From: an uncultured Clostridia bacterium
GTDB lineage: Bacteria > Bacillota > Clostridia > Oscillospirales > Ruminococcaceae
Direction of reading: 5' to 3'
DNA length: 63,592 nucleotides
NCBI GenBank assembly: GCA_947177735.1
Contig: CAMWVP010000004.1
Location: 1 to 63,592 of the forward strand
Part shown: positions 1-9,795 of the stretch, piece by piece
How the letters are laid out: each line of letters opens with the position of its first letter
Position numbering within the stretch: the stretch's first letter is position 1
The notes under the pieces: model-generated
Databases searched by the model: none
The model's input: only the letters and a program-made list of their open reading frames with translations
Told to the model about the DNA's origin: nothing
Made by a program: the position numbers and the translations under genes

Positions 1-118
1 ATGTAAATACTTTTCATAGTTTGCTGACAATTCGCCCATAATGAACCGCATATTAAGCGTTTTTATGTGCAATTACGTTAAAAAAAACTTTATACGGCTT
101 TATTATACATATATTCCC

Positions 119-147
119 TTGACTTTTTCGGAATTTTATTGTAAAAT
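119..147 (+). promoter_or_regulatory. Sigma-A-type promoter of the GH51 gene
   Basis: TTGACT at 119-124 and TAAAAT at 142-147 are separated by 17 bp. Transcription would start near 154, giving a leader of about 75 nt. The -35 region and the bases after it (CTTGACTTTTTCGGAA) recur at the promoter of the pseudokinase gene at 25.2 kb. Confidence 0.7.
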
Positions 148-227
148 TAATATGGTATTGTTTAACATTTTTGAGGATATTACGAGCGCGCGGAAAGGTC
201 GGCAGATCCGCGCTGAAAGGGGAACGC

Positions 228-1706
228 ATGAAAACGTTAAGGCTCACCGTAAATCCGCTCGACCGGCGGGGCAAAATACGAAAGGAAATATATTCTAACT
301 TCTCGGAACACTTGGGACGCTGTATTTATGACGGCATCTATGTCGGCAAGGACAGTTCCATACCGAATACGGAGGGCTTCCGAAAGGACGTTATAGACGC
401 GTTCAGGCAGATAAAGCTTCCCGTGCTGCGTTGGCCGGGCGGCTGCTTCGCGGACGAATACCACTGGCAGGACGGCATCGGCGAGCTGTCGGTGCGAAAG
501 AAAATGGTCAACACCAACTGGGGACATGTAGTCGAGGATAACAGCTTCGGCACGCACGAGTTTATGCGCTTCTGCGAGCTTGTCGGCTGCGAGCCGTACA
601 TCAGCGCGAACGTCGGCAGCGGCACGGTCGAGGAACTCGCGAAGTGGGTAGAATACATAACCTTCGACGGTATCTCGCCCATGGCGGATCTGCGAAAGAA
701 AAACGGAAGAGAAAAGCCGTGGAAGCTGAAATATCTGGGTATCGGAAACGAGAGCTGGGGCTGCGGCGGCAATATGACACCCGAGTTCTACTGCGACAAC
801 TACCGCCGCTACGCGACCTTCTGCCGCGAATACTCGGGAAATAAGCTCTTCAAAATAGCCTGCGGGCCCAACGCCGACGACTACAACTGGACGGACGTCT
901 GTATGAAAAATATCGGCGCGTGGGGTATGCAGGGGCTGTCGCTGCATTATTACACGGTGCCTACGGGCAATTGGGAGCACAAGGGCAGCGCGACCGACTT
1001 CTCCGAGGAGGAATACTACGACACAATACGCCGCACTCTCAGCATCGACACGCTGATAACCAGACACAGCGGCATTATGAATCGCTACGACCCGCAGCGC
1101 AAGGTCGGTCTTATCGTCGATGAATGGGGTACGTGGTACGACGTTGAGCCGGGCACGGAACCGGGATTCCTCTACCAGCAGAACACCATGCGCGACGCGA
1201 TAGTCGCGGCTATCAACCTGAATATCTTCAACGCGCACTCCGACCGCGTTTTCATGGCGAATATCGCTCAGGCGGTCAACGTATTGCAGGCTATCCTGCT
1301 GACCGAGGGCGATATGACGATAAAGACCCCGACCTATCACATATTCGATCTGTACAAGGAACACCAGGACGCAACGCTGATATACAGCCACGTAGAGAAC
1401 GAGAACGCCTCGGGCGATATCCCCTGCGTTTCGCAGTCGGCGAGCGTTTCCGAGGACGGCAGGATCACGCTCACCGTCTCCAACTGCTCGCTCGATAAGG
1501 AGTTCACGATCGATATCGGCGCGCCGTTCGGCGGCATCACAAGCGCCGAAGGACGCATACTCACGGGCGAATGTCACGCGAAAAATGACTTCGTGCACCC
1601 CGAAAACGTTGTCATAAAGCCGCTTGACGTGAAAACGGAAAACGGACGCGCGGCAGCCGTTCTTCCCCCGTGCAGCGCTGCCGCTGTAACTCTCACATAT
1701 TGCTGA
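228..1706 (+). CDS. abfA: Alpha-L-arabinofuranosidase, GH51
   Basis: This is a retaining exo-acting hydrolase that releases L-arabinofuranose from arabinoxylan or arabinan oligosaccharides. There is no signal peptide, so it acts in the cytoplasm on imported oligosaccharides. The 492-residue length is normal for the family. A GNESWG motif places the acid/base at Glu175 and a DEWGTWY motif places the nucleophile at Glu299, as in characterised GH51 enzymes. An N-terminal LRWPGGCF segment and a C-terminal beta-sandwich are also present. The ATG at 228 follows an AAAGGGG ribosome-binding site; a longer reading from 171 lacks one. It has its own promoter, and the signalling gene follows 16 bp downstream. 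No arabinose transporter is adjacent. Confidence 0.92.
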   Translation: MKTLRLTVNPLDRRGKIRKEIYSNFSEHLGRCIYDGIYVGKDSSIPNTEGFRKDVIDAFRQIKLPVLRWPGGCFADEYHWQDGIGELSVRKKMVNTNWGHVVEDNSFGTHEFMRFCELVGCEPYISANVGSGTVEELAKWVEYITFDGISPMADLRKKNGREKPWKLKYLGIGNESWGCGGNMTPEFYCDNYRRYATFCREYSGNKLFKIACGPNADDYNWTDVCMKNIGAWGMQGLSLHYYTVPTGNWEHKGSATDFSEEEYYDTIRRTLSIDTLITRHSGIMNRYDPQRKVGLIVDEWGTWYDVEPGTEPGFLYQQNTMRDAIVAAINLNIFNAHSDRVFMANIAQAVNVLQAILLTEGDMTIKTPTYHIFDLYKEHQDATLIYSHVENENASGDIPCVSQSASVSEDGRITLTVSNCSLDKEFTIDIGAPFGGITSAEGRILTGECHAKNDFVHPENVVIKPLDVKTENGRAAAVLPPCSAAAVTLTYC

Positions 1707-1722
1707 TAAGGCTGGTAAATAA

Positions 1723-4700
1723 ATGGAAAAAGACTATTTTGTAATTTCAAAGTTTGCGGAAGAAGCATACGACGGCTACGGCATTTACAGGCTGACCGAC
1801 GGCAGACTTGAGGTACTACGTGTAAACGACGGCTATAGACGTATTATGGGTTACGCGCAGGAGGAGCTCGGCGAGGACTGCGCGGACGTCTGGAAAAAAT
1901 TCCGACCCGAGGACATCGAGATATCCGCGAAGGCCTGCGCCGAGGCTGCCGAGAGCGGCAAGGCTGTGCGCGCTACCGTCCGCAGATACGGCAAAAACGG
2001 CAATCTGCTTTTTCTTAACGGAACACACATCTCGCTCGGAAACTCGGAGTTCTGCATTGCGTTCAACGATGTGACGGAGCAGTATTCCAACAAGCTCAAG
2101 CTCGAAGCCATAATGCGTAACTTTGACGGCGGTATCGCGCTTGTGGAACGCTCCGGCGGAAACGCTGAAATAGCCTACGCCAACGATAAGTTTTATGATG
2201 TCCTGAACGCCCGCCCTAACAGCAGACGGCTTGATTCTATGCTCTCGATCGTGAACAAAAACGGGATTTTGCGGCGCGATATCCGTATACGCCGCTCCGA
2301 CGGGAGCCGCAGTATAGTTCGTATTAACCTCATAAGTACCGAGGAGGCGGGCGGCTTTATAGTTGCCGTAAACGACGTTACGCAGCAGCGCTCAAGGGCT
2401 GAAAGCCGTATTGCCGAGCGAATGGCGAACGCGTCCGCGGGGCTGTACGACGAGGTTTTCGAGCTGAATTACCGCAGCATGACGACAAAGCTCCTCTCCA
2501 GCCGCAGACTTCCCGAAAGAGCCGCAGAGGCGAAACCGCTTCCCATGGAATATGTCATAACCGGATGGGCGGATAAATATGTACACCCCGACGACAGAGA
2601 TATTCTGCGCAATATCTACCTGGCTCCTTCCTCCAATCCCGACTTCACCGATTTTTACAGTGAGGTGCGTGTCCTTGATGCGTTCGGAGACGGCGAGTAC
2701 CATACGTTCGGTATGGTCATGGTGCGCTCCGGCAGCGACACCTGTATGATGTTCAGCCGTGACAAAGCACGTTTTGATAACTCGCTCACCATGGCACAGG
2801 TCGAGGAGACCAATCGGCTGTATAAGCTCGTCGCCGAGCAGACCAACACCACCGTCATCGAATCCGATCACATTACGGGTCACACTTTCTGCTCTCCGTC
2901 TATCAAGGAGTATTGGGCGGCAAAGCTTGACAAAAACGTATTCATGGATTCCGGCGAGTTCAGCAAGGCTCCCATAGTTTATTCCGAAGACAAGGGATTG
3001 TTTACGGAGTTCCTCAAAAGGCTGTACACCTCCGACGGTTCCGAATCCGTTATTGTCCGCCTGAAAATGGCAGACGGCAGCTTTAAGTGGTGCAGGCTTA
3101 CGATAACGCTCACCCGCGCTAAAAATGGGAACGTTACCAAGTCGCTGTGTACGATAAATCTTGTACACGATGAAGTCACCGCGAGAATGAAAGCCGAAAA
3201 GACCGACGAGCTCCTCCGCAGAACGGTGCGCCATATCCCGCTCGGAGTAGGCGTTTTCCGTCTGCAAAACAACGAGATCGTTCCCGTATATCTCAGCGAC
3301 AATATTTATTCGATATTCCGCATTTCCGACAATAATTCAGACGAAGCTGTCGGGACTGCCCGCAGCTTCCTCAAGAACGCTTCGTTTGAGAACGGCGCCG
3401 AGGATAGCTACATATTGGACAGCGTACGCAGCGACGGAACGCGTTTCTGGCTGAACGTCAGCTACCGCATTCTTGAAGAGGACGGCGAAACGCTGCTGTA
3501 CGCGGCGGTCTCCGATATAACCGAGCGTATAGAAAGTCAGCGCCGCGCCGCCGTGCAGGAGCAGATGTATCAGGTGCTGCTTGAAGAAACGGGCACGATC
3601 GTTTTCAACTACGATCCCGAAAAGGACGAGTTGTCCTATCTGCGGCACAGCTACACAAGCGGTAATGAGTTCGTTGCCTTTGAGCAGATCAGTAAGGATC
3701 CGGACGCTTTCACGCTTATCCAGCAGAGCTTCCGCCCGGGGTTTGTCTCGCTTCTGAAAACGCTCTCAGAAACGCCCGGAACGCGCGAGATCCCCGTAAA
3801 AATAGACGTTGACGGCTACCCGAGACGCTACAAGGCGTTCTTTAAGAGCCTCTGCGACACCGACGGCAGCGTGTTCGATATAATCGGAAAAATCGAGGAC
3901 GTAGACGACGAGATGGCACGGCTTGAGAGCATTCAGGCAAAGGCAATGTACGACTCGCTGTGCATAAATATCTATAACAAGGCTACCACCGAGGAGCTTG
4001 TAAAGGCGGAACTGGAGCGCAGCACAGGCGGCGCGCTGCTGATGATAGACGTGGACGACTTCAAGAGCATAAACGACAGCCTCGGACATATGTTCGGAGA
4101 CGAGTTCCTGAAAAAGTTCGCGGATACCGTAAAGAGCACGTTCCGCGATACGGATATAGTAGGGCGCTACGGCGGCGACGAGTTCTTCGTGTTTATGCCG
4201 CACGCGACCGCCGCGCTTGCCGAGAAAAAGGGCGAGCAGGTATTGCAGAAGATCAAAGAGATCGAAGTTCCCATGGACGGCGGCGTAAAGAGCAGTGTCG
4301 GCGTTGCGGCGGTAAATCCCGACAACCGCAGCTACCGCCAGCTCCTCAAGCAAGCCGACAGCGCGCTTTATCAGGCAAAAAACAACGGCAAGAACTGCGT
4401 TGTGCTGTTCGATCAGTATTCCATGCAGGAGGGCACATACCGTACCGAAGAGGCTGTAAAGCAAGGCAGGACGAACATTGTCCTGAGCAGCAATCCGGGC
4501 GGAGAGACGGCTTCCATCGCAATGCGCATCTTCAGTGCGCTGTACACCAGCGTTGACATAAACGAGGGCATAAAACAGATGCTCGAGCTCGTCGGAAAGA
4601 CCTACGACGTGAGCCGTATGTACATCTTCGAGGATACCGACGACGGCTTGTACACCAACAACACCTTTGAGTGGTGCAACTCTGGAGTGCCGTCCGAGAT

Positions 4701-5346
4701 AGACACGCTGCAAATGGTCTCCTACAAGGACGATCTGGGCGGCGACTACTACGCGAATATGAACGACGACGGCATATTCTACTGCCATGACATAAATGAA
4801 CTGAAAACGCCTCAGCGCGATATCCTCGCGCGGCAGAACATCAAGTCGGTGCTTCAGTGCGCAATCGTCGAAGATGGAGCATTCAAGGGTTTTGTCGGAT
4901 TCGACGAGTGCCGAAGCAACCGCTTCTGGACACAGGATCAGATCGACTCGCTGGTGTTCCTGTCAAAGGTGCTGTCGATATTCCTGCTAAGGGAGCGTTT
5001 CAGGACGCGTTCAAGCAATTACGCGAACTCCCTCAAGTCTATCCTCGACAACTATCCGCAGTACCTGTACATCGTTGAGGACGGCACGAACAAACTGCTC
5101 TACCTCAACAAGCTGACCGAAAAAGGTATCGGAGCCGGAAAGCTCGGCGAGAAGTGCAGTACTGTTATCTGCGGCGATCATCTGTTCCCGCAGTGTCCGA
5201 TACGGTACCTTACGGAAAACGGAAAGAGCCGTCCGATCGAGATGATAAGCCCGGTAATAAAAAAGAAGATAAAAGCCCAAGCTACCCCGGTGGAATGGGA
5301 AGGCAAAAAGGCTTATCTCGTGATCTGCACGATAATCGACGACTAA
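1723..5346 (+). CDS. Multi-PAS/GAF diguanylate cyclase
   Basis: This 1207-residue protein is predicted to make cyclic di-GMP from two GTP. Several PAS-like sensory modules occupy residues 1-750. They are followed by a GGDEF domain with an intact GGDEF signature at 817-821 and an RxxD inhibitory site just upstream (RDTD), so it should be active and product-inhibited. A GAF-like domain covers roughly residues 905-1075, and a final PAS-like module with a short Cys cluster (CGDHLFPQC) ends the protein. There is no EAL or HD-GYP domain and no clear transmembrane segment, so it is probably a soluble sensor. It lies 16 bp after the GH51 gene and may be cotranscribed. The ribosome-binding site is weak. 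The ligands cannot be deduced. Confidence 0.88.
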   Translation: MEKDYFVISKFAEEAYDGYGIYRLTDGRLEVLRVNDGYRRIMGYAQEELGEDCADVWKKFRPEDIEISAKACAEAAESGKAVRATVRRYGKNGNLLFLNGTHISLGNSEFCIAFNDVTEQYSNKLKLEAIMRNFDGGIALVERSGGNAEIAYANDKFYDVLNARPNSRRLDSMLSIVNKNGILRRDIRIRRSDGSRSIVRINLISTEEAGGFIVAVNDVTQQRSRAESRIAERMANASAGLYDEVFELNYRSMTTKLLSSRRLPERAAEAKPLPMEYVITGWADKYVHPDDRDILRNIYLAPSSNPDFTDFYSEVRVLDAFGDGEYHTFGMVMVRSGSDTCMMFSRDKARFDNSLTMAQVEETNRLYKLVAEQTNTTVIESDHITGHTFCSPSIKEYWAAKLDKNVFMDSGEFSKAPIVYSEDKGLFTEFLKRLYTSDGSESVIVRLKMADGSFKWCRLTITLTRAKNGNVTKSLCTINLVHDEVTARMKAEKTDELLRRTVRHIPLGVGVFRLQNNEIVPVYLSDNIYSIFRISDNNSDEAVGTARSFLKNASFENGAEDSYILDSVRSDGTRFWLNVSYRILEEDGETLLYAAVSDITERIESQRRAAVQEQMYQVLLEETGTIVFNYDPEKDELSYLRHSYTSGNEFVAFEQISKDPDAFTLIQQSFRPGFVSLLKTLSETPGTREIPVKIDVDGYPRRYKAFFKSLCDTDGSVFDIIGKIEDVDDEMARLESIQAKAMYDSLCINIYNKATTEELVKAELERSTGGALLMIDVDDFKSINDSLGHMFGDEFLKKFADTVKSTFRDTDIVGRYGGDEFFVFMPHATAALAEKKGEQVLQKIKEIEVPMDGGVKSSVGVAAVNPDNRSYRQLLKQADSALYQAKNNGKNCVVLFDQYSMQEGTYRTEEAVKQGRTNIVLSSNPGGETASIAMRIFSALYTSVDINEGIKQMLELVGKTYDVSRMYIFEDTDDGLYTNNTFEWCNSGVPSEIDTLQMVSYKDDLGGDYYANMNDDGIFYCHDINELKTPQRDILARQNIKSVLQCAIVEDGAFKGFVGFDECRSNRFWTQDQIDSLVFLSKVLSIFLLRERFRTRSSNYANSLKSILDNYPQYLYIVEDGTNKLLYLNKLTEKGIGAGKLGEKCSTVICGDHLFPQCPIRYLTENGKSRPIEMISPVIKKKIKAQATPVEWEGKKAYLVICTIIDD

Positions 5347-5388
5347 TAATCGAAAGCGCCCTGCACAAAGGACGTGCGGTATAAAAAA

Positions 5389-5427
5389 ATTACGGTGCCG
5401 AGCATTTTCGCTCGGCACCGTAATTTT
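5389..5427. terminator. Bidirectional intrinsic terminator
   Basis: A perfect 14-bp stem (arms 5389-5402 and 5411-5424) with an 8-nt loop has an A-run on its left and a T-run on its right. It can therefore terminate both the diguanylate cyclase gene from the left and recG from the right. Confidence 0.88.
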
Positions 5428-5459
5428 ATATGAAACGTAATAAAAGGCGATTCTTAATA

Positions 5460-7628
5460 TCAATTCCACCCGTATTCGTCAACATTCCCGAACAGCTTTG
5501 CGACGTTCGCGCGCAGCCCTGCGTTCTTTTCCTTTTCGAGACGCGCGTCGGTGCGTAGTATCTCCTCAGCGAGCTTGTCAATCTCGTCAAGCTGTCCCGA
5601 ATCGTCCGCGAGGTCCGCAACGCGCATCGGCGGCAGACCGCTCTGCTCACGCCCGAAAAAGTTACCCGGACCGCGCAGCTGCAAGTCGATATCCGCTATC
5701 TTGTAGCCGTCCGCTGTGTCGACCATCGCCTTAGTGCGGGCGCGGGTATATTCCGATTTGCTGTCCGTCATCAATATGCAGAAGCTCTCCGCACTGCCGC
5801 GTCCGACGCGCCCGCGCAGCTGGTGAAGCTGCGAAAGCCCGAACTGCTCGGCGTTCTCGATCAGCATAACGACCGCGTTCGGCACGTCGATACCGACCTC
5901 GATGACCGTCGTCGAGATGAGAAGCTTAAGCTTGTTGTCGCGGAAGTTGTTCATCACAGCGTCCTTATCTGTCTGCTTCATCTTCCCGTACAGCAAGCCC
6001 GTCGGTATCCCCGCGAAGTCACCGTTTGTCAGCGTGTTGTAATACTCGATAGCGCTCTTTTTCTCGGCAGCGCCCGTATCGGTCTCGCTCTGCTCGACCC
6101 TCGGGCAGACTATGAACGCCTGCCGCCCGGCGGCGATATGCTTTTTTATGAAGTTATACACACGCGCGCGGAAGCTCGAATCCACCGCATAGGTCTTGAC
6201 GGGTATACGTCCTTTCGGCATTTCGTTCAGTATCGAAACGTCCAGATCGCCGTAAACTATAAGCGCTAATGTTCGTGGAATAGGCGTAGCCGACATTGCC
6301 ATAATATGCGGAGCCACGCCTGTTGCCCTTAGCAGGGCGGCATCCGTGCCGCCCTCTTGGGGCAACTGCGCGGACATCCTGTCTGCGCCTGTTGCCCTTA
6401 GCAGGGCGGCGTCCGTGCCGCCCTCTTGGGGCAACTGCGCAGGCATCCTGCCTGCGCCCTTTTCCGCTAACGCGGAGCGCTGCCCCACGCCGAAACGATG
6501 CTGCTCGTCAACGATGACGAGCCCAAGCCGCTTTATGTTGACAGACTTTTGTATAAGCGCGTGAGTACCGATAAGCACCTCGATCTCGCCGTTTTCGGCG
6601 GCGGCGCGCATTTCCCTTTTCTCGGCGGCGGTCATACTCCCCGACAGCAGCCCGATAGTCACTCCCAGGGGCTCCAGAAAACCGCTGAACGTGTCATAGT
6701 GCTGACGGGCAAGCACTTCTGTCGGAGCCATAACGAGCGTTGTAAAGCCGTTGCAGCGCGCGAAATACGCCGCCGCTGCCGCGACCAGCGTCTTGCCCGA
6801 GCCGACGTCACCCTGTATAAGCCTGTTCATCGGATACAGTCTCTTCATATCGGCAATGCAGTCGTCAACGGCTTTGAGCTGAGCGTTGGTCGGCGTAAAC
6901 GGCAGCGAGGCATAAAAGCGGCTCAGGTCAACGTCGGTCATAACCGCACCCGATAACATTCTGCCGCAGTTCTTAAGCTGCGACAGCCCAAGCTTAAGCG
7001 TGAGCAGCTCCTCGAACACCAAGCGTTTCCGCGCCGCTTGGTACTCATCACGGCTTTTCGGGAAATGTATCTTCCGCATAGCCTCGTCCGCGCCGAGCAG
7101 CGAAAAGCGCTCGACGATATCCGCGGGGAGGTTTTCGGTGCGCTTGACTGCGGCGAGCGCCGTTTTCATATTCGAGATGAGAACATTGTTCGTAAGTCCC
7201 GATGTGAGCGGGTATTTCGGGATAAGCCCCTCCTCGTTAGGCAGCACGAACTGAGGAGAGTTTATTTGCAGATCCATAAGATCGCCGCCGATCTTGCCGT
7301 AAAAAATATACTCTTGGTTTACGTTCAGCCTGTCAAAAATATACTGCGAGTTAAAAAATACCGCCGTGATCTCGCCCTCGCCGTCCGTCAGCAGCGCCTT
7401 ATAAACCGACACCCTCGACGCATACGAGCCCGGATAGCGCTTACTTGCCACAACTGCGCGAAAGGCGCAGATATCACCTATCTCCGCCTCGCGTATAGTC
7501 TTTGTATCCGTAAAATCCACATAATCGCGCGGGTAATGCTCCGTCAGCCGCTCGACAGTTTCAATGCCGAGCCGCTTGTACAGCTCCGCCTTTTTAGGAC
7601 CCACGCCCTTGAGGTACGTTATTTCCAT
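5460..7628 (-). CDS. recG: ATP-dependent DNA helicase RecG with in-frame repeat insertion
   Basis: RecG is a branch-migrating helicase that remodels stalled replication forks and Holliday junctions. The N-terminal wedge/OB domain begins MEITYLKGVGPKKAELYKRL. It is followed by Walker A (GDVGSGKT, about residues 272-279), the DEQH box (374-377), MSATPIPRTLAL, and the helicase C domain with QLRGRVGRG. At 722 residues it exceeds the usual 680-690. The excess comes from two tandem 23-residue repeats at about residues 392-438, between the DEQH box and the SAT motif, encoded by two 69-bp DNA units (6317-6454). The reading frame is kept and all helicase motifs remain, so the protein may still function. 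The start is 6 bp after the fakA stop, so the two are coupled in one operon. Confidence 0.95.
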   Translation of the reverse strand: MEITYLKGVGPKKAELYKRLGIETVERLTEHYPRDYVDFTDTKTIREAEIGDICAFRAVVASKRYPGSYASRVSVYKALLTDGEGEITAVFFNSQYIFDRLNVNQEYIFYGKIGGDLMDLQINSPQFVLPNEEGLIPKYPLTSGLTNNVLISNMKTALAAVKRTENLPADIVERFSLLGADEAMRKIHFPKSRDEYQAARKRLVFEELLTLKLGLSQLKNCGRMLSGAVMTDVDLSRFYASLPFTPTNAQLKAVDDCIADMKRLYPMNRLIQGDVGSGKTLVAAAAAYFARCNGFTTLVMAPTEVLARQHYDTFSGFLEPLGVTIGLLSGSMTAAEKREMRAAAENGEIEVLIGTHALIQKSVNIKRLGLVIVDEQHRFGVGQRSALAEKGAGRMPAQLPQEGGTDAALLRATGADRMSAQLPQEGGTDAALLRATGVAPHIMAMSATPIPRTLALIVYGDLDVSILNEMPKGRIPVKTYAVDSSFRARVYNFIKKHIAAGRQAFIVCPRVEQSETDTGAAEKKSAIEYYNTLTNGDFAGIPTGLLYGKMKQTDKDAVMNNFRDNKLKLLISTTVIEVGIDVPNAVVMLIENAEQFGLSQLHQLRGRVGRGSAESFCILMTDSKSEYTRARTKAMVDTADGYKIADIDLQLRGPGNFFGREQSGLPPMRVADLADDSGQLDEIDKLAEEILRTDARLEKEKNAGLRANVAKLFGNVDEYGWN
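6317..6454 (-). repeat. Tandem pair of 69-bp hairpin repeats inside recG
   Basis: Two consecutive 69-bp units (6317-6385 and 6386-6454) differ at only a few bases. A third unit appears to begin at 6455 (CGCCC) and then diverges. Each unit forms a long imperfect hairpin, with GCGCCTGTTGCCC near one end pairing with GGGGCAACTGCGC near the other, around an inner GGGCGGC...GCCGCCC stem. A length of 23 codons keeps the frame open. The outer arms match the core hairpin of the intergenic elements at 28.2-35.6 kb, except for a paired change. Confidence 0.9.
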
Positions 7629-7634
7629 ACCGTG

Positions 7635-9266
7635 TCACTCCACCGAGATTATGTAGTAATACACGGGCTGACCGCCGTTTACCAGCACAATATCGATATC
7701 GCTGCTTATCTTCGCGCGCAGCGCCTCAAAAGCCTCGTTCGCGTCCTCGTCCGAAACGTCCGAGCCGTACATTACGGTGATGTAGCTCGAAGCCGAGCTT
7801 ATAAGGCGCTTGGTGAGCTTTATCAGCGACTTGGTGAGGTTTTTCTCGGTGAACACGATCTTGCCGTTGTCCATCGCCAGAATCTCGCCCTGCTTTATCT
7901 TGTGACCGTCGTATTCGCTGTCGCGCACCGCGAACGTTATCTGACCGCTCGCAACGTGGTCGATAGCCTCGGTCATAGTGCTTCTGTTCGCCTTGAAATC
8001 GCCGTCGGGATCGTAGCTCATCATCGCCGAGATACCCTGCGGTATCGTCCTCGTCTGCAATACGCACACGTTCCTGTCCGCAAGCTTGACCGCCTGCTCC
8101 GCCGCCATAATGATGTTCTTGTTGTTCGGCAGAACGAAAACATTGTGCGCGGGAGTCTGTCCGACCGCCTCGAGAATATCCTCGGTGGACGGGTTCATGG
8201 TCTGACCACCGCGGACTACATTGTCAACGCCGAGATCCTTAAACAGCGCTTCGATGCCCGCACCTGCCGCGACCGCAACAAATCCGGTGTCCTTAGTCGG
8301 CGGAACGGGAGCTTTTCTGTTGGTCTGTGCAGCCTTGTCCGCCTTAATGACATTGTTGTGCTGCTCGCGCATATTCTCGATCTTGACCTTGGTCAGCTCG
8401 CCGAACTTCAGACCCTCCTCGATAGCCTTTCCGGGGTGATCGGAGTGGACGTGCACCTTGATTATCTCCTCGTCGTCGACAACGACAACGCAGTCGCCTA
8501 TAGTCTCAAGATACGCGCGGAGAGCCGAAACGTCCTTGTTTGTACCGCGGTGTACGATATACTCCGTGCAGTACGCGAACTTTATCTCCTGCTCCGCCGC
8601 AGCGACAGCCGCGGGAGCCGAAGGCTTGACCTCGTCCTCGCTCTGCACCATCGCGCCGCCCGAAAGAACGCCGAGCATACCCTCGAGTATCACGATAAAG
8701 CCCTTGCCGCCCGCGTCCACAACGCCCGCCTTTTTAAGCGCCGGGAGCAGCTCGGGGGTCTTTTCCAGCGATACCTTAGCCGCCTCGATGTACTTCTCAA
8801 GGAACTCCGCCGCCGAGATATCCTTCGCCGCGTCGGAGACGGTGTTCTCGTATCCCTCGCGCGCGACGGTCAGTATCGTGCCCTCGGTGGGCTTCATAAC
8901 CGACTTATAAGCCGCGTCAACGCCTATCTTGAGCGCCGCGGACAGATCGGCGGCAGTGGCTGTCTCCTTGCCCGACAAGCCCTTGGACAGTCCTCTGAAT
9001 ATCAATGAAAGAATAACTCCCGAGTTTCCCCGCGCGCCGCGCAGCATCGCCGAAGCCGCCTTTTTCGCCACCTCGCCGACAGTCGCGCTGTCGGGGGTAT
9101 TATGCAGCTCTCCGACCGCGTTCTTGATGGTCATCGACATATTTGTTCCCGTATCGCCGTCCGGCACGGGGAATACGTTCAGCTCGTCGACCTCCTGCTT
9201 GTGATTGTAAATATTGTTTGCTCCCGAAATAACGGCGTCGCGAAGGAGCTTTCCCGAAATCGTCAT
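7635..9266 (-). CDS. fakA: Fatty acid kinase catalytic subunit (DAK2/YloV family)
   Basis: FakA-type proteins phosphorylate fatty acids bound to a FakB/DegV carrier so that exogenous fatty acids enter phospholipid synthesis. The N-terminal DhaL-like ATP-binding domain carries the Mg-ligand motif VPDGDTGTNMS near residue 36, and RGARGNSGVILS follows. The linker and C-terminal DegV-like domain (ending in VNGGQPVYYYIISVE) match the 540-560-residue family. No FakB gene is in the window. The neighbours Asp23 upstream and recG downstream form the widely conserved yloU-yloV-recG order of Firmicutes. The ribosome-binding site is AGGAAGGA. Confidence 0.9.
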   Translation of the reverse strand: MTISGKLLRDAVISGANNIYNHKQEVDELNVFPVPDGDTGTNMSMTIKNAVGELHNTPDSATVGEVAKKAASAMLRGARGNSGVILSLIFRGLSKGLSGKETATAADLSAALKIGVDAAYKSVMKPTEGTILTVAREGYENTVSDAAKDISAAEFLEKYIEAAKVSLEKTPELLPALKKAGVVDAGGKGFIVILEGMLGVLSGGAMVQSEDEVKPSAPAAVAAAEQEIKFAYCTEYIVHRGTNKDVSALRAYLETIGDCVVVVDDEEIIKVHVHSDHPGKAIEEGLKFGELTKVKIENMREQHNNVIKADKAAQTNRKAPVPPTKDTGFVAVAAGAGIEALFKDLGVDNVVRGGQTMNPSTEDILEAVGQTPAHNVFVLPNNKNIIMAAEQAVKLADRNVCVLQTRTIPQGISAMMSYDPDGDFKANRSTMTEAIDHVASGQITFAVRDSEYDGHKIKQGEILAMDNGKIVFTEKNLTKSLIKLTKRLISSASSYITVMYGSDVSDEDANEAFEALRAKISSDIDIVLVNGGQPVYYYIISVE

Positions 9267-9310
9267 TTTACAGTTTTCCTTCCTTAAATTTAATTGCAGA
9301 GCATTTAATA

Positions 9311-9375
9311 CCGATTTAATCGCGGTTTTCCCCCGCCTGCGGCGGGGAAAACCGCATAAAATAAGGCTTTAAATT
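9311..9375 (-). repeat. Dispersed GC-rich hairpin repeat, copy 1
   Basis: The segment between asp23 and fakA carries a 34-nt hairpin (9322-9355, GCGGTTTTCCCC arm with a CGCCTGCGGC centre). It is flanked by GATTTAATC on one side and ATAAAATAAGGCTTTAAATT on the other. Nearly the same sequence of about 58 bp, hairpin plus both flanks, recurs at 53200-53265. It lies inside an operon and could act as an attenuator or processing site. Confidence 0.75.
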
Positions 9376-9405
9376 TATAAACATCGGCGTTTCCTTAAAC
9401 CTGCG

Positions 9406-9762
9406 TCACACTCTTATAGAATCCACGAATACGTTTACCTTTTCCACGCCGATACCCGTGCTCTGCTCCACCGTATAACCGACCTTGTTGATTATAGACC
9501 GAACGACCGCGTTCATATTCACGCCGTACATCAGCGAGATATGCAGGTCTATCAGCAGCTTGTCCTTGACGAACCTGACCCTTACCCCGCGCTCGTTCAC
9601 CTTCTTATTTTTCAGCGGAAACGCCGCCGCAAGCGTATCGCGTATTCCCGACACGTTCATCGAGATAACGCCGAAGCACTTTGTTACCGTATTACCGATA
9701 AGCTCCGAGAAATACTCGGGAGAGATCGTTATCTTCCCGACATGATTAGTCAATATGACCAT
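9406..9762 (-). CDS. yloU: Asp23/Gls24 family envelope stress protein
   Basis: This 118-residue protein matches the Asp23/YloU family throughout, starting with GKITISPEYFSELIGNTV and ending in a short VEKVNVFVDSIRV strand. Relatives form abundant cytoplasmic complexes near the membrane and are linked to cell-wall or alkaline stress; the biochemical role is unknown. It precedes fakA and recG on the minus strand, a neighbourhood conserved in Firmicutes. The ATG follows a good AGGAGGT site. It is separated from fakA by a 139-bp spacer containing a hairpin repeat. Confidence 0.88.
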   Translation of the reverse strand: MVILTNHVGKITISPEYFSELIGNTVTKCFGVISMNVSGIRDTLAAAFPLKNKKVNERGVRVRFVKDKLLIDLHISLMYGVNMNAVVRSIINKVGYTVEQSTGIGVEKVNVFVDSIRV

Positions 9763-9795
9763 ATATTACCTCCTGTTCCGCAAAATGTCAGTTCT

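Noticed and set aside
237-1598. Long minus-strand open frame opposite the GH51 gene
   Set aside because: It mirrors the GC-rich codon pattern of abfA, has no ribosome-binding site and encodes no recognisable protein.
7038-9008. 656-codon plus-strand open frame opposite recG/fakA
   Set aside because: It spans two clear genes on the other strand and is Arg/His/Leu-rich, typical of an antisense shadow.
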